A stretch of DNA of 64,000 nt from contig NZ_BCVC01000003.1 in NCBI RefSeq assembly GCF_001591545.1, positions 310,001 through 374,000 on the forward strand, read 5' to 3'. This DNA comes from Lederbergia lenta NBRC 16444. GTDB taxonomy: Bacteria; Bacillota; Bacilli; Bacillales; Bacillaceae_C. A program made the translations under genes and the position numbers. Below, piece by piece: positions 34,873 to 43,855 of the stretch. Under the pieces are notes generated by a model. That model saw only the letters and a list, made by a program, of their open reading frames with translations, made no database searches and was not told where the DNA came from. Within the stretch, counting starts at the first letter, position 1. Every line of letters starts with the position of its first letter.

Positions 34873-35833
34873 AACGCTCAATCCCTTCCTGTATGGAAAT
34901 CACTGGTTCATATCCCAGGTCTTTTCTAGCCTTTTCTATACTCAGAGTCTGGGTTTTCCCTAATACACTAGCACTATATCTCGTCAGTATTGGTTCCTTG
35001 TCTGGCATGAACACTTTATGACCCCCTTCAAGGATAGCTGCAAGACAAAATAAAACGGAATAAGGGATTACCTTACTGTTCATAGGCATATGCAGTGCTG
35101 TAAATAATTGCTGTAATGCCGCCCTGAGGTAAACTGGCTCTCCATTCGTTATATTGTATGCCTCACCTATACATTGTTTGGGCGCTGTAAGTGCTAGTTC
35201 AATCGCTCGCACGACATTGTCTATATACGTGAGATCAACAAGCGACTTCCCTTTGTTTGGAAGCGGAAAACCACGTTGACTATTTAATTCAATCAATCGC
35301 GGTAGAATGGTCGTATCACGAGGTCCAAATAATGCACGCGGACGTAAAATAATCGCCTCACGCCCTTGTCTTACTACATTCTGTACATGACCTTCAGCAA
35401 GAAATTTCGTTTTAGCATAAGCATTGACGAATTTTTTAGGTACTGGCTCTTCTTCCTCTACAAAATGTCTACTATTATAGCGGAAATAAATGCTCGGTGA
35501 AGAAATGTGAATGACCCGCTTCACGTTTGCTTTATTAGCGGCTACTAACACATTTTGAGTACCAATTACATTCGATTGATAAAAATCATCGTATTTTCCC
35601 CATGGTTCGGACTTAGCTGCAGAGTGAATAACCACTTCAACTCCTTTGAAAGCTCTTGTCAGCTGCTCAACATCTGACAAATCTGCTTGAACGAATGGGA
35701 TACCAGCAGCAGTAAGCTCTAACCCCTTCTTATTATTTCTACCTAGACCGATCACATGATGGTCTCTCTCTTGTAAATATTCACATGCTCGTTGGCCTAG
35801 AAATCCCGTGGCTCCCGTAATCGCCAATTTCAT
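34826..35833 (-). CDS. NAD(P)-dependent SDR, OleD/3-beta-HSD-like
   Basis: 335-residue extended short-chain dehydrogenase. The cofactor loop is GATGFLG (7-13) and the catalytic Tyr-x-x-x-Lys is in NAYAKTKFLAEG (about residue 145), preceded by the HISSPSIYFRY strand. The overall pattern is that of 3-beta-hydroxysteroid dehydrogenase-type SDRs, including OleD, which reduces 2-alkyl-3-ketoacids made by the KAS III-like OleA. A KAS III gene lies two genes upstream, so reduction of a beta-keto product is a reasonable role. The ATG overlaps the ATP-grasp stop by 4 bases (ATGA). Confidence 0.82.
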   Translation of the reverse strand: MKLAITGATGFLGQRACEYLQERDHHVIGLGRNNKKGLELTAAGIPFVQADLSDVEQLTRAFKGVEVVIHSAAKSEPWGKYDDFYQSNVIGTQNVLVAANKANVKRVIHISSPSIYFRYNSRHFVEEEEPVPKKFVNAYAKTKFLAEGHVQNVVRQGREAIILRPRALFGPRDTTILPRLIELNSQRGFPLPNKGKSLVDLTYIDNVVRAIELALTAPKQCIGEAYNITNGEPVYLRAALQQLFTALHMPMNSKVIPYSVLFCLAAILEGGHKVFMPDKEPILTRYSASVLGKTQTLSIEKARKDLGYEPVISIQEGIERYATWWHEQNKRCEGI

Positions 35834-36933
35834 GGTAAGCTCTCTCCATTCCATTCGATATCCCTTGTTGTAGCTTCTGTCATCGTGCAGCCTAACCTTC
35901 TAGCTATCAGAAACCAGCCGGCCAAGACGGCAAATTGGGCAAAAAAAGGTCGAATACCACTTGAAAAACCGATAATATCACTAGCTTTTCGATAATTTTT
36001 CAGCATTTCCACTGATGGTTTTCTCAAGATCTTCCCTAACATAAGCGGAGCCATTTGATAGGCTTCCTTTAATGGCTTAGTAGAAGTAAACCAAGCATTT
36101 GCCTTTATGAAAAGTGCACCGCTTGTAGCACGAGGGTTACATTCAATGAAATAAAATTTCCCCGTTTCCGCACACTCAATTAGATCGAATGCAATCTGCC
36201 CGGTCCACCCTAGAAGCTTGATCACTTGATTAACATAGTCTTGCAATACCTTATTACTCGTTTGTTTATAATAAATCGTTGTACCTTGCCCATAATGTAT
36301 ATCCGATGGATAAAGCACTGTCGTCAAACCATCTTTTAACGCGACACTATATGTACACCATTCTCGTCCTTCGATAAATTCTTGAACAACAATTGGAAAC
36401 GTATCGTTTTGTAACACATCTTCTTTTTCCACTATTCGTACAGAATTAGAAAAACGCGTATATGGCTGTTTTAAAATGAAACATTGCTTCTTACTTTGTT
36501 CAATAAATGTTAAGATATCTGCTTTATTTTTTGCAAGCATGCTTTTCGGCGCATAAAAACCTTTTTCTAAGGCCCAATCGCAAAACTTAGCTTTGTGATG
36601 TACAAGTTGCATTTTAGAGAATTCCTCGACAAAGATATTTGCATTAAATTTATCTTTGTATCGGGAAATGAAAAACACTTCTTCACACAGTGGAATAACC
36701 AATTCAATATTCTCACATTCAATAATTTTCTGTAATTCCTCTATATACCGTTCTGGCATTTGATTCGGCGCAGACGTCTGATAAAATCGCTTTACTTCTT
36801 TACACCATTTTGCAATGACAAGCGGAGTAGAGTCTGTCAAAATCACCTTATGTCCTGCCTTAGTCAATGTACGTGAAATGTTAACCGCGATCGGCGCCCT
36901 CGCTCCAGTTAATAAAATACACTTAGTATTCAA
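35830..36933 (-). CDS. ATP-grasp-domain ligase
   Basis: About 367 residues of the ATP-grasp superfamily (carbamoyl-phosphate-synthase-like): a N-terminal pre-ATP domain opening LLTGARAPIAVNISRTLTKA, the ATP-binding half with QCFILKQPYTRFSNSV and VVQEFIEGREW, and the metal-binding C-terminal motif FDLIECAETGKFYFIECNPR. A hydrophobic segment (about 320-345) near the end suggests membrane association. The start is TTG with GGAGG 8 bases before it inside the KAS III gene. ATP-grasp enzymes join a carboxylate to an amine or thiol through an acyl-phosphate; the substrates here are unknown. The gene overlaps both neighbours. Confidence 0.82.
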   Translation of the reverse strand: MNTKCILLTGARAPIAVNISRTLTKAGHKVILTDSTPLVIAKWCKEVKRFYQTSAPNQMPERYIEELQKIIECENIELVIPLCEEVFFISRYKDKFNANIFVEEFSKMQLVHHKAKFCDWALEKGFYAPKSMLAKNKADILTFIEQSKKQCFILKQPYTRFSNSVRIVEKEDVLQNDTFPIVVQEFIEGREWCTYSVALKDGLTTVLYPSDIHYGQGTTIYYKQTSNKVLQDYVNQVIKLLGWTGQIAFDLIECAETGKFYFIECNPRATSGALFIKANAWFTSTKPLKEAYQMAPLMLGKILRKPSVEMLKNYRKASDIIGFSSGIRPFFAQFAVLAGWFLIARRLGCTMTEATTRDIEWNGESLP

Positions 36934-37912
36934 ATATAAGCCCTCCAATAGATAGGCCTGCGGAAGTCCCGATTAACATCACTTTATCACCACGCTTTAT
37001 TCTATTTTCGCGGATCGCATAATAAAGTGCTGCTGGTATAGAAGCAGCAATCATATTGCCATGATTGCGAATGATGTTCATAAATTGGTCCACTGAAAAC
37101 CCAAGTTTTTTGCGAACAATCTCCATCGATGAGCCGCTTGCCTGATGTGGAATTACCATCTGCAAATCTTGTTTAGCAATTCCAGCGTTGTTAAGTAGTT
37201 TAGTTAAAAAACCATCCATTTTTTTTAACGTCATTTTAAATACTGCGCGCCCATCCATATGGAACAAAAAATCTTCCAATGGATGCTCATTATAAGCTCG
37301 TGGCGGGATTAATGTCCCACCACCTTTGATTTCAGTAAAAGATGAACCATCACTGTATGTCTCCATATGCGAACCAAGCACACCTACTTGCTCTCCCTCT
37401 ATTGCTGCCATTATAACTGCACTCGCCCCGTCTCCAAATAGCACAGCGCTTTCGATTACCTTTTCATTGATACCTGCCGATGCGATTTCAGTAGATACAA
37501 TAGCGATCCGCTTATATTTTCCTGTTAAAATTGCCATGTTCGCCACATCAAATGCCGTTACAAAACTAAGACAAGTTGAATTAATATCAAAGCATGGAAT
37601 GCCTGTGTCACTTCCATTCATCTGCTTTTGAATGAGACTTGCAGTTGAAGGAATCGCTTGTTGTGGCACACCACTTGCATTAATAATACAATCAAGATCC
37701 TGCAATTGAAGCTCAGCATCCTCTAGGGCCTCTTTCAATGCCTCTGCACCCATATACGAACTTGTTTCATTTGTAACAATATGTCTAGAGTCAATTCCCG
37801 AAGCACGAGTAATTCGGGCTGGATCAACATTCAGACGTTTCGCAATCTCTTCGGTTGTCACTATTCGAGAAGGCAAATAAAGACCGACACCTTTGATTGA
37901 CGTTTTCTTCAT
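36923..37912 (-). CDS. Beta-ketoacyl-ACP synthase III-like enzyme
   Basis: 329-residue thiolase-fold enzyme that condenses an acyl-thioester with a second carbon unit. The catalytic triad of the FabH/OleA type is present: Cys114 in DINSTCLSFV, His256 in VIPHQASG and Asn286 in RNHGNMIAASIP. It begins MKKTSIKGVGLYLPSRIVTT and has the usual length. It is the first gene of a six-gene overlapping operon that has no acyl carrier protein gene of its own, so it probably uses acyl-CoA or housekeeping ACP. Bacteria have a separate housekeeping FabH, and the neighbours here argue for a specialised pathway. Confidence 0.88.
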   Translation of the reverse strand: MKKTSIKGVGLYLPSRIVTTEEIAKRLNVDPARITRASGIDSRHIVTNETSSYMGAEALKEALEDAELQLQDLDCIINASGVPQQAIPSTASLIQKQMNGSDTGIPCFDINSTCLSFVTAFDVANMAILTGKYKRIAIVSTEIASAGINEKVIESAVLFGDGASAVIMAAIEGEQVGVLGSHMETYSDGSSFTEIKGGGTLIPPRAYNEHPLEDFLFHMDGRAVFKMTLKKMDGFLTKLLNNAGIAKQDLQMVIPHQASGSSMEIVRKKLGFSVDQFMNIIRNHGNMIAASIPAALYYAIRENRIKRGDKVMLIGTSAGLSIGGLIFEY

Positions 37913-38202
37913 TCTTCACAGCCCTTTCTTAGTTGAGTAAATAATTTTTTAACAAAGTTTTTATGAATTATTATATTTATTGTATCTTCTCTTACGTATC
38001 CGTAATCTTCCGTTTAATATTTTAATCACGCCAATTATACCAATAGAAATTGCCATTAAACAGTAACCAATAGACTAGGAGACCCCGATTTTTCCTAAAC
38101 CGCCAGTTTCATAGGAATTTTCAGGAAAGATTAATTTGTGATTTCGGTGGTATGTATCACTATAAGAGATTGTTGAAAAAGAGATAGCAGGAGGAGAATG
38201 AG

Positions 38203-38904
38203 ATGGAGTTTCTTGATACAGCACTAAAACTTGTACTGGGTTTATTGGCTCTTCTTGTTGTAACTAGACTTCTAGGAAAAAAGGAAATGGCTCAGATCAC
38301 CCCATTTGATTTTGTATACGCGCTCGTTCTTGGCGGATTATTAGAAGAAAGCCTATACGATAAAAAAATAACTATTTGGAGTTTTCTATTCGCCGTCTTG
38401 ATTTGGGCTATTCTTATCTACATCATTGAAGTAATAGCTGTTAAAAATGATAGAATTAAAAAAATCTTAAAAGGAGAGCCGTCTGTTATTGTAAAAAATG
38501 GACAGCTTGATACAAACGCAATGAAGAAAAATCATCTAGAAATGGAACAATTGCGTACAATGCTTAGACAGCAAGGTGTGTTTTCTTTACGTGAAGTTCG
38601 TGATTTATATTTAGAGCCGAGTGGAAATATAAGTATACAAAAATATTCAAGTTCAGAGCCACCGACCGCTGCCATGCTTCATATGGAAGTAAAAGATGAA
38701 GCTCCTTCCGTTTTATTAATCGATGAAGGCAAAATTAAAAAAGAAATCCTGCAATTTGCAGGAAAGACAACCAATTGGCTTCAAGATGAACTGAAGAAAG
38801 AAGGCTATGCTGCTATTGAAAATATTTTTTTCGCTGAATGGTCGGCAACAGATGGCTTCTACATAAAAACATATGATGATCCCAAAGAATGTATTCGAAA
38901 TTAG
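38203..38904 (+). CDS. DUF421 family membrane protein (YetF-like)
   Basis: 233-residue protein with three N-terminal membrane segments (about 5-25, 35-52 and 58-80) and a soluble C-terminal domain with the family motif GEPSVIVKNGQLDTNAMKKN and RQQGVFSLREVRDLYLEPSG. This is the layout of the YetF/YkjA/YdfR proteins of B. subtilis, which are present in several copies and affect spore germination resistance in some strains. AGGAGG lies 8 bases before the ATG. It is divergent from the KAS III operon and monocistronic. The biochemical role is not known. Confidence 0.9.
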   Translation: MEFLDTALKLVLGLLALLVVTRLLGKKEMAQITPFDFVYALVLGGLLEESLYDKKITIWSFLFAVLIWAILIYIIEVIAVKNDRIKKILKGEPSVIVKNGQLDTNAMKKNHLEMEQLRTMLRQQGVFSLREVRDLYLEPSGNISIQKYSSSEPPTAAMLHMEVKDEAPSVLLIDEGKIKKEILQFAGKTTNWLQDELKKEGYAAIENIFFAEWSATDGFYIKTYDDPKECIRN

Positions 38905-38945
38905 ACATTAGTAAATAACCTCACCTGCAAAAGATCATGTGAGTA

Positions 38946-39031
38946 CTGTTGATTTCCGCTTCAGGATGGCGAGACTCCGAGGGCATGCAGTGATCCCTCG
39001 GAGTCGCCACCTTACGATTCAATCAACATAG
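38946..39031. repeat. Degenerate Bacillus intergenic palindromic repeat
   Basis: CTGTTGATTTCCGCTTCAGG at the left, an inner stem GGCGA(GA)CTCCGAGGG with CCCTCGGAGTCGCC, and GATTCAATCAACATAG at the right form a long imperfect hairpin. The edges match a repeat found between genes in many Bacillus relatives. The rest of the 38905-39371 gap shows nothing. Confidence 0.6.
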
Positions 39032-39371
39032 TTGTGTTTTTCTTAAAGTTATTTTGTTTCTTTCATGTAAATGCAATTAGAACCTTCTAGGGAATCTGCT
39101 ACAAGTTAACATTCATGCTTAATAAAGTCGACTTTTTATCATTGCCCTCTTCGAATTACGCTTGGATCAAAGGAAAATGTTATTCGTTTTGTTATTAAAT
39201 ATTTCCACCTTTGGATTATATATCTTTATTTATAATCGTTTTCTATACTTTTAGAGAAAAAGCTATTCATTTATGCTCTGAGCAGCCTGAAATTAGCTTA
39301 TCTACAGAATTAGACTTTTTCAGTGCTCCTGAAAAATCTAGGTGGGGCTTGCCAATATACTAGCTGTAGTT

Positions 39372-40064
39372 TTAATTTATTTTTTCAATTGTTGAAGTAA
39401 CCACGAATGGCTCTTTATCTTCCTCTTTCATCAAAAACTCCCTTTTTATTTCTCCATAGCCTTTAGCAAAGTATTTAGTATTAGTAGACCCATCTATATT
39501 TTCCTTTTTAATAACTATCACACTCTTAAATACTTGCAATGGAGTTTCCACTGTCATCGCATTATCAATTACAGTCCAACCATCAAATGTTATATCTTTA
39601 TCTAGAGGTAGCTGTAAATAGGTGTATAGATCTTCTAATTCATTAAGCTCTTGATCTGTGGGATCAAATTTTACATTTGATTCGCCTTCCTCCCGTACGA
39701 CAACAATTTTATCATTATCAATCCGAAATGTTCTTAACATAATCGTTCCACCATTATCTTCATATACATTTACAAAACGATCATTCAACCATTCTGTCTT
39801 TGCTGTATATGGGGCAAATTCATTTCCTTCACCGGCAAACTCCGCTTCCGTACCGTCTTTCATGAAAAAATCAGCAAGTGCTATTTCATCATTCACTGCT
39901 TCATCTTCCTGCTCCTTATCGGGACTGTTCCTATTTTCATCGGTTACTTCTTGGTTAGGTTCCTTCTTCTCTACTTCATTATTTGGTTCAGATTGCGTTT
40001 CCTGTTGACAAGCTGCTAACAGGAAAATAAACATCATCATAAATAAAATCTGTGATTTTTTCAT
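39372..40064 (-). CDS. Putative lipoprotein of unknown function
   Basis: 230-residue lipoprotein. The signal ends in the lipobox LLAAC (Cys19), followed by a long acidic, Glu/Asn-rich linker (about 20-60) and a compact domain of about 165 residues rich in beta strands (IALADFFMKDGTEAEFAGEG, MLRTFRIDNDKIVVVREEG). The linker-plus-domain layout is typical of Bacillus lipoproteins attached to the outer membrane face of the cell membrane. No family assignment. The start codon is ATG with GAGGAG upstream. Confidence 0.75.
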   Translation of the reverse strand: MKKSQILFMMMFIFLLAACQQETQSEPNNEVEKKEPNQEVTDENRNSPDKEQEDEAVNDEIALADFFMKDGTEAEFAGEGNEFAPYTAKTEWLNDRFVNVYEDNGGTIMLRTFRIDNDKIVVVREEGESNVKFDPTDQELNELEDLYTYLQLPLDKDITFDGWTVIDNAMTVETPLQVFKSVIVIKKENIDGSTNTKYFAKGYGEIKREFLMKEEDKEPFVVTSTIEKIN

Positions 40065-40180
40065 ACTAACACTCCTCTCTCATATAAATACTTGTTCATA
40101 TAAAATACCCTTTGTAATGGATTTTAACCGCATGGTTCTTCCCATAATGTGGCTCATCTCTAATTACAAGTCTTTCCACC

Positions 40181-40228
40181 AAAAAAAAGGGCTGTCCATA
40201 AAGTCAGTAGTCGACTTTTGGATGCCCC
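40181..40228 (-). terminator. Terminator of the 28-residue-repeat protein gene
   Basis: On the - strand GGGCATCC, AAAAGTC and the complementary GACTTTATGGACAGCCC form an interrupted stem followed by TTTTTTTT. Elements like this recur as terminators in Bacillus relatives. Confidence 0.7.
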
Positions 40229-40290
40229 TCCTAGCTCCAGATCATGTTAACAAAACATCGTGCATGTTTCGCATTTTCTTAACCCTACTA

Positions 40291-41019
40291 TTAATTTCCC
40301 CTACCACCACGGTGTCCGTCAAAGAAAATAATATTCTCTTCTTTAAAAGGAAATAACTTTAGCTCTCTAGCCTTCTCACCATGATTCATCATGATTTCAT
40401 GAAAGATCTCTTTAACTGTTTTTCCATCTGTTTCAACACCTAATTTTTCTGCAGCACGGTAGACCATCTTTTCATGAACCTCTTTTGCCAATTCTTGAAG
40501 ATCTTTTCCTTCTATTGTAATTCCTAATTCTTGCGCATGATTTTTAATTTGCCTTTCTCGAACTTCACGGGCAAGTTCTTTCAAGTCTTTCCCATCAGTA
40601 GAAATGCCTAATTCCTGTGCAGCATTTTTAATCTTTGCTTTTTTTACCTCTTGCATTATCGTTTTATCATCTTTTCCCTTTGTATCTATTTTCCATTCTT
40701 TAGCGATATGTTCCACCCATTTATGATGAACTTCTTTCTCCAATGTACTAATATCTTTACCTTCTATTTTAATTCCCAATGCTTGAGCCTGCTTTTTAAT
40801 AATTGCTTCCCGCACTTCTTTTCGAAGTGTAACTGCATCTTTTCCGTCAGTCGCAATCCCAAGTTCCTCAGCTTGCTTTTTAAGCATTTCAGAATCATGC
40901 TTATATTCTCCCCCGGGGTGACCATTTACATTAAAAAATGCTGCATGAGTCGAAGTTAGTCCGATCATTCCAAGCGCGAGTGCAACTATCACAAAGGTCG
41001 ATAAAAGTTTGCCTTTCAT
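40291..41019 (-). CDS. Secreted protein with six 28-residue repeats (DUF2680-like)
   Basis: 242-residue protein with a cleavable signal peptide (about 1-26, ending THAA). The mature protein is almost entirely six 28-residue repeats of pattern A-x-x-L-G-I-x-T-x-G-K-D-x-x-x-L-x-x-E-V, for example AQELGISTDGKDLKELAREV, AQELGITIEGKDLQELAKEV and AEKLGVETDGKTVKEIFHEI. The individual unit resembles the DUF2680 motif of YckD-like Bacillus proteins. It ends HRGGRGN. The charged, helical units suggest an elongated extracellular protein that could bind ions or wall polymers; this is inference. No cysteine, wall-anchor or lipobox. It is monocistronic, with a terminator downstream. Confidence 0.8.
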   Translation of the reverse strand: MKGKLLSTFVIVALALGMIGLTSTHAAFFNVNGHPGGEYKHDSEMLKKQAEELGIATDGKDAVTLRKEVREAIIKKQAQALGIKIEGKDISTLEKEVHHKWVEHIAKEWKIDTKGKDDKTIMQEVKKAKIKNAAQELGISTDGKDLKELAREVRERQIKNHAQELGITIEGKDLQELAKEVHEKMVYRAAEKLGVETDGKTVKEIFHEIMMNHGEKARELKLFPFKEENIIFFDGHRGGRGN

Positions 41020-41105
41020 ACAGATCTACCTCCTAAAGTAAGTAAATTTCACTTACTAGCATGCCCTGTATATAAAAATAAACTATAAAGACCGAAAATT
41101 ACTAC

Positions 41106-41981
41106 TTACGCTTTTTCTAATGAATTTTTCACTTTATATTCCTTTGTTTTCTCCTCTAACCATGTAGGATATTCTGTTTGCATTTTTTCTTCAAATAAAG
41201 TTTCTTTTATTTCATCTTTATGATCAGCATACACCGCTTCTTTTGCCTCTTTTTTATTTGTTACCTTAATAATATGATAACCATGTTCTGTTTTCACAGG
41301 GTCACTAATATCGCCCTTTTTCATTGAAAAGGCAACTTTTTCAAATTCCTCAACCATCTTACCTTTTGCAAAGTATCCCAAACTCCCACCATTTTCTGCA
41401 TTTGCAGCATCTGTTGAGTATTCCGCCGCTAATTCAGCAAAGTCTTCTCCAACAGCAAGTTTTTGAGCTACTTTCTTTGCCGTATCTTCATCTTCCACCA
41501 AAATATGGCTTGCTTCTACCTGAGCATCCTGGTTAAATTCAGCCTTGTTTTCTTCAAAGTGGGCCTTCATTTCTTTATCAGTCACTTTAATTTTCGGCTC
41601 AAGAAGCTTTTTAATTAACGCATATTGTTTCATATCATCCTTAATCATATCTTTCGTTATTCCACTTTGTTCCAATGCTGCATCAAATGAATCTTCTCCC
41701 CCATATGTTTCGATATATGTAGCGAGTTCATCATCAATTTCTTTTTTTGATACTGAGACTTTTTCTTTTTCAGCTTCTAATTCAATTACTTTCGTATTAA
41801 TAAGTGCAGCCAACGCATCTGCGCCACTCGTTTCTACCAACATATCGTACAAATCATCTTTCGTTATTGATTCATTTCCAACAGTTGCAACCGTCTCTTT
41901 TTTTGAAAAGGCAGTTGTAAATATTACAGCAGCTCCAATCATTACTATTGCAATTACTGCTAATATAATTTTCTTGTTCAT
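41106..41981 (-). CDS. PrsA-like peptidyl-prolyl isomerase without lipobox
   Basis: 291-residue extracytoplasmic foldase. After an N-terminal hydrophobic anchor (about 5-24) comes a SurA-type helical domain (VATVGNESITKDDLYDMLVE onwards), a parvulin domain at about 155-245 (QVEASHILVEDEDTAKKVAQ, GGSLGYFAKGKMVEEFEKVA, TEHGYHIIKV) and a C-terminal helical part. B. subtilis PrsA is a lipoprotein with Cys20, but here the corresponding place reads GAAVIFTTAFSKK, with no cysteine at all, so it is anchored by the membrane helix or secreted. A direct-repeat operator shared with htrA lies 49 bases upstream, tying it to secretion stress. GGAGGG precedes the ATG. Confidence 0.88.
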   Translation of the reverse strand: MNKKIILAVIAIVMIGAAVIFTTAFSKKETVATVGNESITKDDLYDMLVETSGADALAALINTKVIELEAEKEKVSVSKKEIDDELATYIETYGGEDSFDAALEQSGITKDMIKDDMKQYALIKKLLEPKIKVTDKEMKAHFEENKAEFNQDAQVEASHILVEDEDTAKKVAQKLAVGEDFAELAAEYSTDAANAENGGSLGYFAKGKMVEEFEKVAFSMKKGDISDPVKTEHGYHIIKVTNKKEAKEAVYADHKDEIKETLFEEKMQTEYPTWLEEKTKEYKVKNSLEKA

Positions 41982-42029
41982 TTATTTCCCTCCATCTAAA
42001 TCCTACATACCTTAACCATAATCAAAAAT

Positions 42030-42051
42030 TATGAACAAACTATTAACAAAC
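42030..42051 (-). promoter_or_regulatory. Direct-repeat regulator site upstream of the PrsA-like gene
   Basis: Two adjacent 11-mers, TATGAACAAAC and TATTAACAAAC (+ strand), 10 of 11 identical. The same double site occurs upstream of htrA with 20 of 22 positions matching, at nearly the same distance from the start codon (49 versus 52 bases). Tandem repeats on one face of the helix fit an OmpR-type response regulator. Confidence 0.7.
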
Positions 42052-42203
42052 TAAGAAAAAAACACTACGATTTTTCAAGAGCACTGAAAGGATCTATTTC
42101 TATAGAAAAGAAAATTTTAAAAAGATGCAGCTAGAATATTCTTCGCTTTCCGGGGGCCACTTGAGCCTCTTGGAGCGTACGGGATAAATAAGAGAACGTC
42201 GAT

Positions 42204-42251
42204 AAAAAAGACGACTCTACATTCAACAGCTGAATGAGAGTCGACTTTTTT
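42204..42251 (-). terminator. Terminator of the regulator/kinase operon
   Basis: A long stem (AAAAAAGACGACTCT with GAGTCGACTTTTTT plus an inner CATTCA/TGAATG) with T-runs on both sides, downstream of the kinase gene. Confidence 0.75.
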
Positions 42252-42352
42252 GAGCTTGAATGTTAAGTTGCAGCAGATTTCTTAGAATATATAGAGCATC
42301 TTACTGCGTTTGCATGAATGGAACAAAACCACTGTAAGAAAAGTAAAACCAA

Positions 42353-42389
42353 GTTGATTGAAGCATCCGCCTGAAGCGGAGATCAGCGG
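42353..42389. repeat. Truncated Bacillus intergenic repeat
   Basis: GTTGATTGAAGCATCCGCCT followed by GAAGCGGAGATCAGCGG looks like the two ends of the palindromic repeat joined after loss of the middle. Another possible piece is at 42134-42178 (CGCTTTCCGGGGGCC). The remainder of the 41982-42436 gap is AT-rich and featureless. Confidence 0.4.
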
Positions 42390-42436
42390 TATTAAAAGAT
42401 CCTTGCATAAGGGAGTACTCTCTCAATATCCGCGTT

Positions 42437-43855
42437 TTACACACTAGTTTTTTTAACAGGAAATCTTATGATAAATTTTGTTCCTTTTCCTTTTTCACTA
42501 GTTACTTCGATATTTCCTTGATGCATCATAACTAACTGTTTCACAATAGATAAACCGAGACCGAATTCTCCATATGGATTTGTCGTCCTTGATAGCATCG
42601 CTTTATAAAAACGTCCCCAAATCTTTTCAATCTCTGCAGGATCAATCCCAATCCCAGTATCTTCTATTTCAATAATTGTTTCATCCGTACCAGCTTTTCC
42701 ACGCAATGTTATTTTTCCATTCTCCGTAAATTGAATACTGTTTTTCGTAATATTAATTAAAATCTGTGTAAGTCTATCATAATCAGCATAAATATAAACA
42801 TTATCATCCACATCAACAATAATCTCATTATTCTTCTCTTGAGCCTGCATCTCCAATTGATCTTTAATTATTTCTAACACTTCAAAAAGCTGCGTCTCTT
42901 CTTTGAAAAGCTTCACTTGATTTGAGCGGATTTTCTCATAATCGAGGTTTTCATTAACAAGCCTAATAAGCCGTTTAGATTCCTTGCTTGCCAAAAGCAT
43001 CCCTTTTTCCTTCTCCGATTCAGGGATCATATCATTTCTTATCCCTTCTATCACGCCACTAATTGTCGTGAGGGGGGTTCTTAACTCGTGTGATACATCT
43101 ACCATAAACTGGCGTCTTCGATTTTCAAGACTTTCGATTTCTTCCATTGAGACATGCAGTTTTCCAACCATTTTATTAAAATCTCTCGCAAGATCTCCAA
43201 TTTCATCAAAATTGGATGATGGAATCTGCACAGAGTAATCACCAGCTGCAACGAGTGCCGTTGCTTCTCGAATTCGTTTGATTCTTTTTACATGAAATGC
43301 CGATATGATCCAACTCACCAATAGTGCTACTGCTAAAGAAATAATGACTGTATAAAATAAATATCGATTAATTTGATCAATGACATCACGGGAACCTTTT
43401 ATCGGAGATACTAGTAAAATCCCCCCCATAAATTGATCATTATGCACGTATGGAAGTAAAACAAAAGTAACCCCTTGTTCAAAACGTCTAAACTCTTTCT
43501 TAATAATAACCGTCTTACCATTTTTTATATCGCGCCATTCATTGTTCGTAAGCTCTACTTCAGGATGTAAACTTCCTTTTGAATAAATAATTGCAGCACT
43601 TGTATCAAACAAGCTATACTGGATTTCTCGGCCTGCTAATACATTTCCATATTGCTGGAGAACTTGTTGCGTTCTTGCCTGATTATTTTCTAGATCAAGT
43701 AAAATATTATACCCATACGAAGTAAGTTCTTCGATCTTATTTTCATATACTAATTTTTCTACGAACTGTGTAAACAGTAAGCTCAAAATTAAGAAAGCAA
43801 TAAGTAATACACCTATATGGCTACCAAGCTGTTGATAAAGATATTTAACTTTCAT
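42437..43855 (-). CDS. Sensor histidine kinase, CssS-like
   Basis: 472-residue kinase with membrane segments at about 13-32 and 166-187, an extracellular domain of about 130 residues, a HAMP domain (about 188-242), the phosphoacceptor His256 in MVDVSHELRTPLTTISG and an ATPase domain with IEIEDTGIGIDP and FGLGLSIVKQLVMMHQGN. It overlaps the regulator gene by 4 bases. Its position beside htrA and a PrsA-like foldase, both with the same promoter element, suggests sensing of misfolded secreted proteins like B. subtilis CssS; that assignment is by context. Confidence 0.88.
   Translation of the reverse strand: MKVKYLYQQLGSHIGVLLIAFLILSLLFTQFVEKLVYENKIEELTSYGYNILLDLENNQARTQQVLQQYGNVLAGREIQYSLFDTSAAIIYSKGSLHPEVELTNNEWRDIKNGKTVIIKKEFRRFEQGVTFVLLPYVHNDQFMGGILLVSPIKGSRDVIDQINRYLFYTVIISLAVALLVSWIISAFHVKRIKRIREATALVAAGDYSVQIPSSNFDEIGDLARDFNKMVGKLHVSMEEIESLENRRRQFMVDVSHELRTPLTTISGVIEGIRNDMIPESEKEKGMLLASKESKRLIRLVNENLDYEKIRSNQVKLFKEETQLFEVLEIIKDQLEMQAQEKNNEIIVDVDDNVYIYADYDRLTQILINITKNSIQFTENGKITLRGKAGTDETIIEIEDTGIGIDPAEIEKIWGRFYKAMLSRTTNPYGEFGLGLSIVKQLVMMHQGNIEVTSEKGKGTKFIIRFPVKKTSV

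Noticed and set aside
37961-38056. 31-codon - strand ORF with a membrane segment between the KAS III and DUF421 genes
   Set aside because: No ribosome site; the frame is broken upstream by TAG. It could be the remnant of a small membrane protein but cannot be supported.
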